Below, in pieces: positions 21,088-31,739 of a stretch of 56,368 nucleotides of DNA. Both the position numbers and the translations under genes were made by a program. Within the stretch, counting starts at the first letter, position 1. The number at the start of each line of letters is the position of its first letter. Source of the DNA: Prorocentrum cordatum (Eukaryota; Sar; Dinophyceae; Prorocentrales; Prorocentraceae); assembly GCA_963575745.1 (NCBI GenBank), contig CAUYUJ010017867.1, positions 1 to 56,368 of the forward strand. The letters run 5' to 3'. The notes beneath the pieces are model-generated. The model had not been told where the DNA came from. It searched no databases and worked only from the letters and a program-made list of their open reading frames with translations.

Positions 21088-21178
21088 CCACGGCCTCCTC
21101 CTCCTCCTCCTCCTCCTCCTGCTCCTCCTCCTCCTCTTCCTCCTCCTCCTCCTCCTCTTCCTCCTCCTCCTCCTGCCG
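21088..21178 (+). repeat. CTC tract
   Basis: About thirty CTC/CTT triplets bounding the 5' side of the PPR exon at 20.75-21.08 kb. Confidence 0.9.
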
Positions 21179-21529
21179 TCGATCGCAGGCGACACGCGGG
21201 CGTTCGGAACCAACAAGCTTTTCCGGGTCTCCTGCAGGCTCCGGGCTCTGGGGCTGGATGCTGCCTGCGAGTGTCCTGGGAGGGTCTGGGCTATCTCGGA
21301 GTGGTCCCCAGAGGGTTCTCGCGGCATCGACGGCTGCGGGAAGCCTGCCGTTCAGTCTCGCTGCATCCTCCTGCAGGAGGAGGACGGGGAGAGCGCGGTA
21401 CTGGAGGGAGGGGGGGTGCAGGCTCCCAGAGGAGGCTGGGACAGAGAAGGCAGGAGAAGGTCCCCCCCCCCGTGGCAGCCCGGATCGGCGGGAGGGGGCT
21501 CGAGACGCGTGTTCGGGTGCCCTCGTTGG

Positions 21530-22680
21530 CCATCTGGGGCTCACTCGGGCCATCTTCAAGCCTGTGGGGGTTATTTGGGAGCCTTCTGGTCTGCAGCGGC
21601 TCGTGGAGCCACCTCGGGCCATTCTGCGGCCCCCCCTGGGCCGGGGTGGGGCCCTCCCCCTGGCCTCCACGGCCGTCGTGGAGCCACGGGGGGGGGGCTG
21701 CGGCCGTGCTGGAGCTCGGTTGGACTTCGGACCGTCTTGGGCAGCTCGCCTCGTGGGCAATCTTGGGTGATCGTAGAAGTGCCTGGAGCCACGCGGGGCC
21801 GTTCTGGGCTTGTCCTTGCGAGAAAAACGAAACCATTCGACCATAGAAGGTCCGTGATTGATTTTTTTAACCTCGCGGGGTCGTCTTCGGGGTACTCGTG
21901 GGCCCGCTTGGGCCGTCCCAGGAGCCTCTTGGGCAAGCTCGGGGCCAGTGTGGGGGTCTGGGGCCGTCTGGGAGTCATGTGAGGGCCCTCCCGGGCAGCT
22001 CCTGAGGCGTCTTGGGGGGCAACGTGAAGCTCTCTTAAGCTCTCCAAGGCCTGTTCTGGGCCGTCTTGGGGCTCTCGTTGGCCTTCCTGGCGGGCTCATG
22101 AAGGCCTCTTGGGCCAGCTCGCTGCGATCATCGAGGAACCTGGGAGCCGTGTGGGGCCAATCTGGAACGTGGAGAGCCGAGGGGAAATACATAATTTCTG
22201 TCTGCTTGTTCGTTCGCCTCGTGGGGCCAGGGTGGGGCTCTGGGGCCGCCTTGGGGCCCGGCGTGGACCTGCTTGTGCAGCTCCTGGGGCCCCCGTTGGG
22301 GGGCCCCCGTGCAGTTCTGCGCCGTCCTGGTGGGCTCGCGAAGGCCTCTCGGGCCATCTTGGCGCGATCTCGATGGGACCTGGGGCCGAGTGTGTGGCCG
22401 GCCGGGGCCAGGCATGGAGAGAGCGTGGAAGACCTGGAGAACCTCAGAACATGTAGTTAGTTGATGCTTGCTCTTGGGGCTCGCGGGGCCGTCATCGGGG
22501 TCCTCCTGGGCCCTCGCGGGCTGACCCGAGGGCCTATTGGGCCAGCTTGGGGCCAGGGCGGAGGGCTGGAGCCGCCTGGGAGCCCCGCGTCGGCCCTCTT
22601 GCGCAGCTCCTGGGGCTCTCCTGGGAGGCCCCAAGGGCCCGGAGGGCGCTCCGGGCGCTGCAGGCCGCTCCGGGGCGCTT
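21530..22680 (+). repeat. Degenerate GGGGCC/GGGCCGTC array
   Basis: Loose repeats of TGGGGCCGTCTGGG, CTTGGGCCAGCTCGGGGCC and CTCGTGGGGCCA. Longer near-duplicate stretches are present, for example GCGAAGGCCTCTCGGGCCAT at about 22338 against TGAAGGCCTCTTGGGCCAG at about 22097. Open frames on both strands are Gly/Trp/Leu- or Pro/Arg-rich only. Confidence 0.65.
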
Positions 22681-22734
22681 CGGGCGATCGGGTGCAGCTT
22701 TTTCGCGAAAAAACCCTTTCGCACGCGCAACGCT

Positions 22735-22985
22735 GAGAATCGTAGTACCGATGACGTTGGGCTCCATCTTCGCTGCAGAACTATCACCGAGTAGCGCCAG
22801 CGCCCGTCGCCACTGCTCGTCTCTCCCACACGCGCTGATCAAGGTGCTGTAGCTTACGGCGCTGGCCTCCACCTTCGCCTCCCGCATTTCACTGAGCAGC
22901 AGCAGTGCTGGCTGCCAATGCTCGCCTTTCTGGCACGCGCTGATAGCAGCGTTGTAGCTGACTAGTGTGTACCCGTGGAGCAAAT
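22735..22985 (-). CDS. PPR-repeat exon (two motifs)
   Basis: The minus strand encodes TLVSYNAAISACQKGEHWQP to AKVEAS and AVSYSTLISACGRDEQWRRA to AKMEPNV. After EPNVI the sequence turns into GC-rich repeat DNA. On the 5' side the HGYTLVSYNA boundary matches that of the other blocks. Two motifs are too few for a working PPR protein, so this is an exon or a fragment. Confidence 0.6.
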
Positions 22986-24374
22986 CCGCAGGCACCCTGG
23001 CAGGGGAACGCGGCGGGGCCGACAGGCGGCGACAGCCCATTGGCTGACAAATGTTTTTCCCAAAACAGCTTGCTGAAACGGGGTGCTGTTGTGGTAGAAG
23101 CCAACTCAAGCCGAGGGAATTCAAAGCAGAGACGTCCGCAAAAAAATGTGGTGGTCTGGGCCGGTTCGCCTGAGACATCCTCGCAACTCTCGTTTCTGAG
23201 TTGTCTGGGATTGGGCGTTTCGCGTGAGTCATCCTCTAAACTCAGAATTCCCAAATGCGCGCAAGAGGTGGTCTGGCCCGTTTCGCCTGAGACATCCTCC
23301 AAACTCTGAGCTCCCAGGTGCAGCGCGAGAGGTGGTCTGGCCTGTTTTGCCTAAGACATCCTCCAAACTCTGAGCTCCCAGATGCCACGCAAGAGCTGCT
23401 CCAGCCCGTATCGCCTGAGGCATCCTCCAAACTTTCAGCTCTGAGATGCCGTGCGCGAGGTGGTCCGGCGCGTTTCGCCTGAGACATCCTCGCAACTCTG
23501 ACTTCTGAGATGCCGCGCGAGAGGTGGTCCAGCCCGTTTCGCCTGAGACATCCTCGAAACTCTGGGCACCGAGATGCCGCGCGAGAGAAGGTCCGGCCCG
23601 TGTCGCCTGAGATATCCTCGCAACTCTGAGCCCTGATATGCCGCGCAAGAGGTGGTCCAGCCCGTTTCGCCTGAGACATCCTCGCAGCTATGAGCTCTGA
23701 GATGCCCTGCGCGAGGTGGTCGGGCCCGTCTCGCACGAGACATCCTCGCAACTCCGAGCTCTGAGATGCCGTGCGCAAGGTGGTCCGGCCCGTTTTGCCT
23801 GAGGTATCCTCGCAACTCTGCGCTCTCTGATGCCGCGCGAGAGGTTGTCCGGCCCGTTTCACTTGAGACTTCCTCCGAACTTTGAGCTCCCAGATGCAGC
23901 GCGCGAGGTGGTCCGGCCCGTTTCACTTGAGACATCCTCCTCGCACGTTTGCATTCCGAGATGCCGCGCGAGAGGTGGTCCAGTCCGTTTCGTCTGAGAC
24001 GTCCTCGAAACTCTGAGCTCTGAGATGCCGCGCGCGAGGTGGTCTGGCCCGTTTCGCCTGAGACATCCTCGAAACTCTGAGCTCTGAGCTGCCGCGCAAG
24101 AGGTGGTCCAGCTCATTTCGCCTGAGACATCCTCGCAACTCTGACCTCGGAGATGCCGCGCGCGACGTGGTCCAGCCCGTTTCGCCTGAGACATCCTCGC
24201 AACTCTGAGCTCTGAGATGCCCTGCGCGAGGTGGTCGGGCCCGTCTCGCCTGAGACATCCTCGCAACTCAGAGCTCTGAGATGCCGTGCGCAAGGTGGTC
24301 CAGTCCGTTTCGCACAAAACATTCTCACAACTCTGAGCTCCCAGATGCCGCGCAAGAGGTGGTCCAGCCTGGGG

Positions 24375-24735
24375 GCCCAGAACACCACATGTTACATATC
24401 CCCCCTCGGACCCTGGAAGCCCCAGGAGGCCCCAGAGAGCTTCAGGAGGCCGCAGAACGCCCAGGACAGGCCCTAGGGGTCCCCAGGCGATTCCGAGGAG
24501 GCCCCCAGGAGGCACCAGGAGGCCCCTATCAGAAAGTGTCAAGTTAATACACATCTGGTGTCGATTCGTTATTTTTTCCTGCTCTTGTGGCCCCCCCATT
24601 TGGGGGGGGGCCAGACGGCCACATGTTAGATATCCCCCCCTGGAAACCCAAGAGGCTTAAGGAAGCCCCAGGTGGGGTCCAGGAGGCCACAGGAGGCCCA
24701 GGAGGAAGCCCCAGGAGGACCCCAGGAGTCCCCAG
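24375..24735 (+). repeat. Duplicated CCACATGTTASATATCCCCC segment with GCCCCAGGAGG phrases
   Basis: CCACATGTTACATATCCCCC at about 24386 and CCACATGTTAGATATCCCCC at about 24619 each lead into GAAGCCCCAGGAGGCC-type repeats, the reverse complement of the CTTGGGG family. Between them is a unique AT-richer bit near 24535-24585 and a perfect G/C hairpin at about 24590-24614. Confidence 0.7.
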
Positions 24736-24929
24736 AAAGCCCCGGCAACTCGGAGCTCTGAGACGCCGAGCTCGAGGTGGTCCGGCCTGTTTCGCCTGAG
24801 ACTTCCTCGCAGCACGTTTCGCCCGAGATTTCGTCGCAACTCTGGGGTCCGAGATGCCGCGCGCGAGGTGGTCCAGCCCGTTACGCTGGAGACATCCTCG
24901 CAACTCTGGGCTCCGAGATGCCGTTCGGG

Positions 24930-25135
24930 ATGAAGAGGAGGTGGAGGAGAAGGAGGAAGAGGAAAAGGAGGAGGACATGGAAGGGAAACGGAGGAGGATG
25001 ATGTGGATGAGGGAGCAGGCAGGAGGAGGGGGAGGAGGAGGAGGAGGAGGAGGAGGAGGAGGAGGAGGAGGAGGAGGAGGAGGAGGAGGAGGGAGAAGGA
25101 GGAGGAGGAGGAGGGAGAAGGAAGGGAGTTGCAGG
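24930..25135 (+). repeat. GGA tract inside the 64-bp array
   Basis: GGA/GAG/GAA triplets, nearly pure between 25021 and 25125. It interrupts the 64-bp array. Confidence 0.9.
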
Positions 25136-25379
25136 AGAGGACCTAACGGGAAGCGAGTGTGACGTGGACTTGTCAGAACGTGTGCGAGAGGTTGTCCGGC
25201 CCGTTTCGTTTGAGACATCCTTCCAATACTGAGCTCCAAGATGTCGCTCGCGAGGTGGTCCGGCCCGTTTCGCTTGAGCCATCCTCACAATGCGAAGCTC
25301 GAAGATGTTGCGCGCGAAATGGTCTGGCCCGTTCTGCCTGAGACGTTTCGTAGCACAAGGGCTCCAATCACAACCTCTC

Positions 25380-25690
25380 TCATTATCCTTCTCCTACGCT
25401 TTCCCTCCTCCGTCCTCCACTCCCCCGCCTTTCTCCTCCCTCCTCCCTCCTCCCTCCTCTTCCGCATCCCGCATGGCTCCTCCCTCCCTCCTCTCGCCTC
25501 CCGCCTCTCTTTTTTCTTTTCCCGCCTCCACAGGACACTCGGAGCAGCAGCTAGAAACGCGCCGCCCGCGAGAGCTCCCTGCCCGCATTTGAAGCAAGGA
25601 GGAGGAGGAGGGAGGAGGAGGAGGAAGGAGGAGAAGGAGGAGGAGGAGGAGGAAGGAGGAGGAGGAGGAGGAGGAGGAGGAGGAGCGCCG
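25380..25690 (+). repeat. CT-rich stretch then GGA tract
   Basis: Pyrimidine-rich DNA (25380-25535) switches to purine-rich GGA repeats (25598-25684). From 25690 to 25920 the DNA is very GC-rich (GCGCGC-type) with no recognised domain. Confidence 0.8.
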
Positions 25691-25924
25691 CCGGCTCAGC
25701 CCCCGCCGCGCCCTGGCCGACGCGGGCGAGGACGCGCGCCCGGAGAGCGGCCAGGCGCTCAGCCGCAGGCTGCGCCGAGGACGGCCGCGCCGCGGCCGCG
25801 CGCGCCTCGCAGGTGGCCTGCGTGGCCGCGACAGCAGCGGCCACGCGCGCAGCAGAAGCCGCGCGGGCTGCAGCGGCCCGGGCCGCGCGCCGTGCCCCCA
25901 GCGCGCGCGGGCGGCCGCGGCCCG

Positions 25925-26268
25925 CGATTGTCTAAACCGCGGCTATCTGGCACCTGGCCCACCAGCATCTGGCACAAACCCAGGATTAAAGGTTCATAAC
26001 TGAAATAAAATCCCTCGCGCTTCGTCCTCGCCAGAGGTGGTACCTGCCCTACTATGCCCTCCTAGGCCCTCCCCCAGGCCCTCCTCCACCTCGCCCATGG
26101 GCCCTCCTAGGCCCTCCTCGCCCTAGAGTCGTCCTCGCCCTCCTAGGCCCTCCTCCTCCTCCTCCACCTCGCCCATGGGTGCCCGCACTCGCTCTCTCCC
26201 TCACACAGTCCCATCGCCCCCCTCGCCATCGTCGTCTTCGTCGTCATCATCATCATCACCGCCGCCAT
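25925..26268 (+). repeat. Left arm of a ~345-bp inverted repeat
   Basis: Read on plus, this arm matches the reverse complement of 28699-29043. Shared landmarks in order: ATTGTCTAA, GCTATCTGGCACCT, CCACCAGCATCTGGCAC, GGTTCATAACTGA, AATAAAATCC, CGCCAGAGGTGGTA, several CCTAGGCCCTCC phrases, TCGCTCTCTCCCTCACACAG and CATCATCATCACCGCCGCCAT. The arm runs straight into the assembly gap. The ATTGTCTAA start corresponds to the stop codon of the retrogene on the other arm, so this may be a second copy of that gene's 3' region. Confidence 0.85.
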
Positions 26269-26368
26269 NNNNNNNNNNNNNNNNNNNNNNNNNNNNNNNN
26301 NNNNNNNNNNNNNNNNNNNNNNNNNNNNNNNNNNNNNNNNNNNNNNNNNNNNNNNNNNNNNNNNNNNN
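26269..26368. other. Assembly gap (100 N)
   Basis: Exactly 100 unknown bases at the inner end of the inverted-repeat arm. The true length is unknown. Confidence 1.
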
Positions 26369-26762
26369 TCACCGGCGCGGTGTTGCTGAAGCCCGCGGAT
26401 GGGGAGTGCGAGAAGATGATTCTTCACGCGTCGTCTTGTTTGCCTTTGAACTCGGTACTGTTTCTTGCCCCTAGCCTTCGGGTATAAAAAGCATGGTAGT
26501 CGTCTCATCGTCAGGGGGACGCCCCTCTCGTCCCACCACCCTTTTCCTCCTCACTCCAGTGGGGGGAGCAGCAACAGCAGCAGCAGCAGCAGGCGGAGGC
26601 CGGCCAGACCACCCTCCACTGAGCCCTGCAGGCCCGAGACGCCGTCCCACCTCAAGCCTTCCTGTCCGCCCTGCCTGGCCCATCGCGGGAAGGGCACCCG
26701 CAGCGGTCGCCGCGGCTGGAGCGCATATTAGCCCCGCTGTAGCTGTTCCAATAGAACCTCAT

Positions 26763-26875
26763 AGAAGTGAAACTTACCCCCGGCAGGGGGGGCGGGGCGG
26801 GGGCGGGATGATGGGCTCCGTCGTCGTCCGTCCCGCCCCCATCCCATCCCCCTGCCTGGGGAAATTTTCACCTCT
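26763..26875. repeat. Foldback element
   Basis: An arm at 26763-26808 (AGAAGTGAAACTTACCCCCG, then GGCAGGGGG and GGGGGCGGGA) is an imperfect reverse complement of 26831-26875 (TCCCGCCCCC to TTTTCACCTCT), with a loop of about 22 bases. This fits a small foldback or MITE-like insertion. Flanking 26369-26760 and 26880-27000 show no recognised gene. Confidence 0.7.
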
Positions 26876-27004
26876 GAACCGGCAGAGCTCCGTCTTCTGC
26901 ATGTGAGCCATGGTGGAGGATGCCCCCCCGCCTGCAGCTACCCCACCAAGCCTCGGGCAGGCTCAGGGGGGCTCGCGCCAGGGGCAGCTTTGTCAGCGCG
27001 CGCT

Positions 27005-27330
27005 GCACGGGAGGTGGTGGACGAGGAGATGGAGGAGGAGGAGGGAGAGGAGGAGGAGGAAGGAGGAGAAGGTTGAAGAGGAGGAGGAGGAAGGGAAGGG
27101 AACAGGGAGGAGCAGGGGGAGGAAGGAGAGGGAGGGGGATGGGGGAGGAGGCGGAGGAGAACGGGGAGGAGGAGGAGGACGAGTAGGAGGAGGAGGATGG
27201 GGGAGGACGGAGGGAGGAGGGAGAGGAGGAAAAGGGGGAGGAAGGAGAGGAGGAGGACAAGGGGGGGAGGGAGGAGGAGGTGGAGGAAGAAGTGGAGGAG
27301 GTCGAGGATGGGGGGGTAGAAGGAAGAAGA
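27005..27330 (+). repeat. GGA-rich purine tract
   Basis: About 320 bp of GGA/GAG/GGGGGA triplets with few interruptions. From about 27395 to 27700 GATGG/GATGAT motifs follow. Open frames on both strands are low complexity. Confidence 0.85.
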
Positions 27331-28152
27331 GGAGCACTGTTCGGATCGCGATGCAGAGCAAAAAACAAATAATGAGGAACGCGATCCGGTGATCATTATG
27401 CTGTGGTGATGATGGCGATGGTGACGAAAAGAAGGCGATGCGGAAAGCAACGGCGGCCTGTCATGGTGGGGGCAACAGCGGTTGCAGTAATGCTGATGCC
27501 GACGCAGCACAGGATTATTAATCATTATGCGGCAGTGGCGATGAGGAAGAAGCAGGGGGGGGGGAAGGGGGAGGAGGAGGGGGGAGAGCGACGAGAGGTG
27601 GATGATTATTGTGATGATGATGGCGACGATAGCGATGAGTGGGGAGGGTGATGGCGATGGCGATGGCGATGGGTGCGATGACGATGGCGGTGACCAGGGG
27701 GAGGGGGAGGAGGAGGCGAGGAGGAGTCGGAGGAGTGGGAGGAGGAGGAGGCTGAGGAGGAGGGCGGTTGTGGGCGAGGAGCCCATGAATGTCGGAGTCT
27801 ATGCGAAGGTCGCGGCGGAGGGCGAGGGCTCCATGGATGGGCCAGGGCCCCATGGTCCAGGACGACCTGATGGGTTGCTTGGTATGTGGCGATGCCTGCT
27901 GTGGCGAGGGCCCTATGGACGGACGTGCCGTATGCTCGTGGGCTTGCCACCCACATAGCCCCCCCCTGGCGTCGTCGACCCCCCCCCTTCGCAAATATTA
28001 TAGCCCCCAACGAGATGCCCCCCCTTTCCGCCGCCGCCGCTGCGCCCCTTGCGCCCGCTGCTGCTGCTGCTGGTTGCATCTAGTGGCTCAAGCTGCTGGC
28101 CTGACGCACGCCAGGCGCTAACATACTGGGCGCTACAACTAGGCGCTAAACG

Positions 28153-28506
28153 ATGTGCTGGGCGGGCTGCTGCCGCTGGAACTGCTGGTGGGGGGCTAAT
28201 AATGCGAAGCGCATCAGCAACGACGAGGCTACTGCCATCACTTGGCAGTTCGCTGAAAGCCGCTGGGGCTGTGAGGATTCCTGGGTGGATGGCGCTTGGG
28301 TGGATTTCTGGGGCTACCACTCCAAGGCTACTGAGGCCGCCTACCAGTCCGGAGCTAAGTGGTTTCAGTTTCAGACCGACTACTACTTCGACCGCGACGT
28401 CACCGTGGTTTTCGGCACAGGGGGCTACGACGGCGACGAGCATTACCAGTACTCTAGTAATGGGACCTACCGGCGCGTGCGCAGGGTGAAGATCCTCATG
28501 CAGTGA
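28153..28506 (+). CDS. Small WWE-domain-like protein or exon
   Basis: A 117-residue frame with unbiased composition, in contrast to its repeat-rich neighbours. Residues 31-111 resemble a WWE domain: WQF near 31, a Trp-rich WVDGAWVDFW, Tyr55 and Glu61 in YHSKATEAAYQSG, a hydrophobic strand FQFQ...YYFD, and a closing RRVRR at 107-111. WWE domains bind ADP-ribose units and occur in ubiquitin ligases such as Deltex and HUWE1 and in PARPs. The start is uncertain: residues 1-18 are Cys/Trp-rich and may be non-coding, and a second ATG lies at 28202. The stop follows ATGCAG, and the sequence GCA|GTGAGT there could instead be a splice donor. The frame lies between the two arms of the inverted repeat. 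No partner domain is seen. Confidence 0.5.
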   Translation: MCWAGCCRWNCWWGANNAKRISNDEATAITWQFAESRWGCEDSWVDGAWVDFWGYHSKATEAAYQSGAKWFQFQTDYYFDRDVTVVFGTGGYDGDEHYQYSSNGTYRRVRRVKILMQ

Positions 28507-28698
28507 GTGAGGGGCGGGGCTACTAGGTACGTAGTAAGTCGCCAGCAGCAGCGCGGGGCTAGGATATGATGAGGAGGCGGGGCTAGATGAGGACGCAGTG
28601 CAGCAGCCCAGACAGAGCCCATGACAGACCTGGTTAGATGTCGAGAAGAAAAAAGAAGAGCGGAAAATATGGGAAGGAGGGAGAAGAAGGGGGTGTCG

Positions 28699-29043
28699 GG
28701 ATGATGGCGGCGGTGATGATGATGATGACGACGAAGACGACGATGGCGAGGGGGGCGATGGGACTGTGTGAGGGAGAGAGCGAGTGTGGGCACCCATGGG
28801 CGAGGTGGAGGAGGAGGAGGGCCTAGGAGGGCGAGGGCGACTCTAGGGCGAGGAGGGCCTAGCTAGGAGGGCCCATGGGCGAGGTGGTGGAGGGCCTGGA
28901 GGAGGGCCTGGAGGAGGGCCTAGGAGGGCAGTACCACCTCTGGCGAGGACGACGCGCGAGGATTTTATTATCAGTTATGAACCTTAATTCCTGGGTGCCA
29001 GATGCTGGTGGGCTAGGTGCCAGATAGCGCGGTTAGACAATGG
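28699..29043 (-). repeat. Right arm of the ~345-bp inverted repeat
   Basis: Reverse complement of 25925-26268, with about nine bases in ten conserved by eye. On the minus strand it starts at the stop codon of the retrogene (ATTGTCTAA) and reads through its 3' flank, including AATAAAATCC and the CCTAGGCCCTCC repeats. The simplest view is the gene's 3' untranslated region, duplicated in inverted orientation at 25.9 kb. Confidence 0.85.
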
Positions 29044-31692
29044 GCTCCCGACGAGCCGCTGGGGTCGGCGGCCCGACGCCCGTCACCTGCTCAGCCTGAC
29101 GCCAAACGGACAGCTGGCTGGTCGTGAAGGGCGCGTCGCAGACGGGCACGGGGTCGCCCGCCGGGCCGGCGGCGCGGGCCCCTGCCGGCAGCGCGGGGAC
29201 CAGCGCGGGAATCATCGCGGGGACATGGGCAGCCTCCGCGACGGCCGCATCGAAATCCCACTCAGCATCCATAGCCGCGCCCAGGGTGGGAAGACGGCCT
29301 GGGGCTCCATCTTCCCAGGGGCTGCCGCCGTCCGGCGCCGCATCGGCGGCGTGACCGGAGCTCAGAGGCGCTGGGAACGGGTCCGGCTGCGTCGAAGTCC
29401 CACTCCTCACCGTAGGTGTCGAGGAGGGCCGGGCCGGGGTGGCTGGCCTCGCCGATCCGGCAGCGCGACGACCAGCCGGGCTGGGCTCTGCAGGCGGCCC
29501 CGAGACCTAGCGCCGCATGGCGGCGGGCTCGGCGGCGGCCGGGCAGGCGGCGCCGGCGCCCACGCCGGCGGCCCAGGCAGCAGGCTAGATTTCAAAAAAA
29601 ATACCTCAAGCCTCGGGCCGCACTGGCGGCCCCCGAGCCCGGGGCGCCGCGGGCAGGCGGCCAGGGGGCGCGACTACGAGGGGCTGAATCCCTCCCCCCC
29701 TGGCCGCGAGCGCCCGCGGCGACGGCAGCAGCGGCGCCGGCGGCGGCCCTGGGGGCGCGGGCGGCGGCCCCGGCGGCGGCCACGCGCGCCGGACAGAGGC
29801 GCGTCAAGCCACCTGGGCCCGGCGCTTCTTGTGGCTCGCTGTGATCATGGCGTAGCTGGTGGCCGCGGCAGCGCGGCTTTCTTCCAACTTCTCATAATTG
29901 CATTTGAGCCCGTCCAGGGCCTGGTGGAGGAAGCACACCACCTGCCGAGGAAGCACGGAGGTCGGGCTGACCTGGGCGCCCCCCTGGAACCAGAGCGGCC
30001 ACTGCGAGCCCAGGAGGAGCTTGGCCGTGACGAGTACCTCCGCCGGTGGACATTGGGCCGAGGTGAGATCCGCGAACGTGAAGGGCACGCAGGCGCCAGC
30101 TGGTACCACTGGTTGATGAACTGGTACCACCGCCCGCACTCCTCCAGCTGGGGACCTGCCGGGACCTGGATGTTCGGCAGCGCGTCGAGGGAGGCCGCCT
30201 CCGCGATGCGGGCGAAGTCGGCGTCGCTGGCGTCCGCGGCCTGAACTTCAGCGAGCCTGTCCCGCGCGGCCTAGCTGCTGGTCGAGGAGTGCCTTCCGGC
30301 TCTCGAGCTCCGCAAGCTCGGAAGACGAAGCTGCAGGGGCCGGAACGGCGCCGCGCTGCCCAGTCGCGTCACCAGCACCAGGAGCTGCGCCCCCCAACGG
30401 CGCCGAGGGCGGAGCAGCAGCCGAGGCGCCGGCCGCCGACCGTGCCGCCGCAATCCTGGAATCGAAGAGCGCCACGACCTCCGACTCGGCAGCGCGGCGC
30501 TGCTGCGCAACCTCGGCGTGCGCAGCAGCATGGGTCGCCTCCAGCTTGTCCAGCTCCTCGCCGAGCTTCTGAAGCTGAGTGCGCAGCGAGTCGAGGAAGG
30601 TCCGGCGTTCGGCGCGCCGGGCGGCAGCCTTGGCCGCGCCAGCATCGGCGCGGTCGCGCTGGGACTGCACCTGCTGCAGATAGGCCGCCTTGGCTCGCTT
30701 CAGGGCCGTGCATTCGAGCTCCGGCGAGGGGGCCTTCTTGTGCGGAGGCGATCGAGAGCGGCCTGCTCGGCGAGGAGGCGCGCCTGCAAGGCTTTGGCAG
30801 CATCGGGCTCGTCGGCGTCCCCGAGGACGGTGAGCGCTGAGCGGGCCTTCCCAATGCTCTCCTCGAGCCGCGCGCGCTCGGCAACCGACGCGCAGGGCTG
30901 CGAGTCGGCCAGGTAGCGCTGGATGACACTCTCGGCGACTGGAGGGGTGGCACCGTCCGCAGGCAGGGTGTCCAGGCCCAGCGACTCCGCAAGCGGTGCG
31001 AGGGCAGGGCGAAGGTCCTTCAGCTCCTCGAGCAGCTCGGCCGGCAGAGTGAGGATCCTGGCGCCGCGCGCCACGGCGGCCGGCGCGGCTGCCTGCGGCG
31101 TGGGTGAGGCGCCGCCCACGGCCACGGGAGCCTGGGCAGGAGGGCCGCGGCCTGGGTCCGCAGCCCCAGCCGCAGCGGCCTGCTGCGCAGCGGCGGCTGC
31201 GCGGTGAGCTGCACGGCGAGACGCCAGCCGCGATCCCCCAGCAGGCGCGCTGGCCACGCGCCCCGCCGCGGGCCCCGGAAGCCGCTGCGCAGCTGGGGGG
31301 CTCCTGGCGGAAGCCTTGCAACGTCCGCATCCGAAGCCATGCGAGCGCGAGGCAAAATTCTCCCGGCCTTTCTGTGCCCCTGGGCAGTCCGCCCATGCAC
31401 AGAGCCACCCGGGAGGGCGGTTCGCAGCCGCGGCCCCAGCAGCCCCGCCGGAAGCCTGCGCCAGCGATGGCCCGGAGCCGCTTCCGCCGAGGGCGGAGGC
31501 GACCTGGGCCAGCTGCCGGAGCTGCTCCGCAAGCCCGCCACAGCCATCGCCGCCGCGAGCCCATTGGAATCCGCAGGAGGTGTTGCCATGCAACGCCTGC
31601 GCCCCTGCAGCCGCCGCCGTTCCCCCGGCGCCAGCAGCCCCAAGATCGAAGTAGGTGATGTAAGAGGAAGTCCGCCTGCGCACGACACGCAT
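29033..31692 (-). pseudogene. Processed retrogene with relic spliced leader, frameshifted
   Basis: The start is well supported: ATG at 31690-31692 (MRVVRRRTSS) lies 47 nt after a complete genomic spliced-leader sequence. The first frame runs to 30700 (330 aa). It is Ala/Gly/Pro-rich with a Trp-Cys-rich stretch near residues 96-124 (WLCAWADCPG, NFASR, GFGCGRC) resembling a RanBP2-like zinc finger. It ends in a helical, charged region (LEESIGKARSALTVLGDAD). The same kind of sequence continues in another minus frame from about 30750 to 30248 (coiled-coil-like LDSLRTQLQKLGEELDKLEA), then in a third, then in the frame ending at 29804, and reaches a natural-looking stop at 29033. At least three frame changes with no splice signals suggest decay of a cDNA copy. 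The product is unrecognised; it may be a retroelement ORF1-like or dinoflagellate-specific nucleic-acid-binding protein. Confidence 0.6.
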
Positions 31693-31739
31693 GAAAGCTC
31701 GCAGAAGAGAGCTGCCCGCTCAGATGGGACCTGTTCCCA

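Larger units (their letters stand above)
23145..25345 (-). repeat. 64-bp tandem array (interrupted)
   Basis: A 64-bp unit built around GAGGTGGTCCRGCCCGTTTC, GCCTGAGACATCCTCGCAAC and TCTGAGCTCTGAGATGCCGC is repeated head to tail about eighteen times from 23240 to 24370, with exact 64-bp spacing between most copies. Three more copies lie at 24740-24930 and three at 25185-25345, separated by other repeats. Because 64 is not a multiple of three and the unit lacks minus-strand stops, all three minus frames are open and cycle through the same 64-residue pattern. No evidence of translation is visible. Confidence 0.9.

Noticed and set aside
23229-24599. Repeat protein of 64-residue units
   Set aside because: All three minus frames are open for a structural reason (unit of 64 bp without stops), so openness is not evidence of coding. 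Recorded as a repeat and as a finding.
26477-26486. TATAAAAAG as a TATA box
   Set aside because: No gene start follows convincingly, and dinoflagellate core promoters generally lack TATA boxes.
28081-28092. TGGCTCAAG as a second spliced-leader relic
   Set aside because: Only the last nine bases match; the upstream part of the leader is absent.
29592-29807. Ala-rich frame as a separate small gene
   Set aside because: It continues the composition of the frameshifted retrogene and lacks its own start context.
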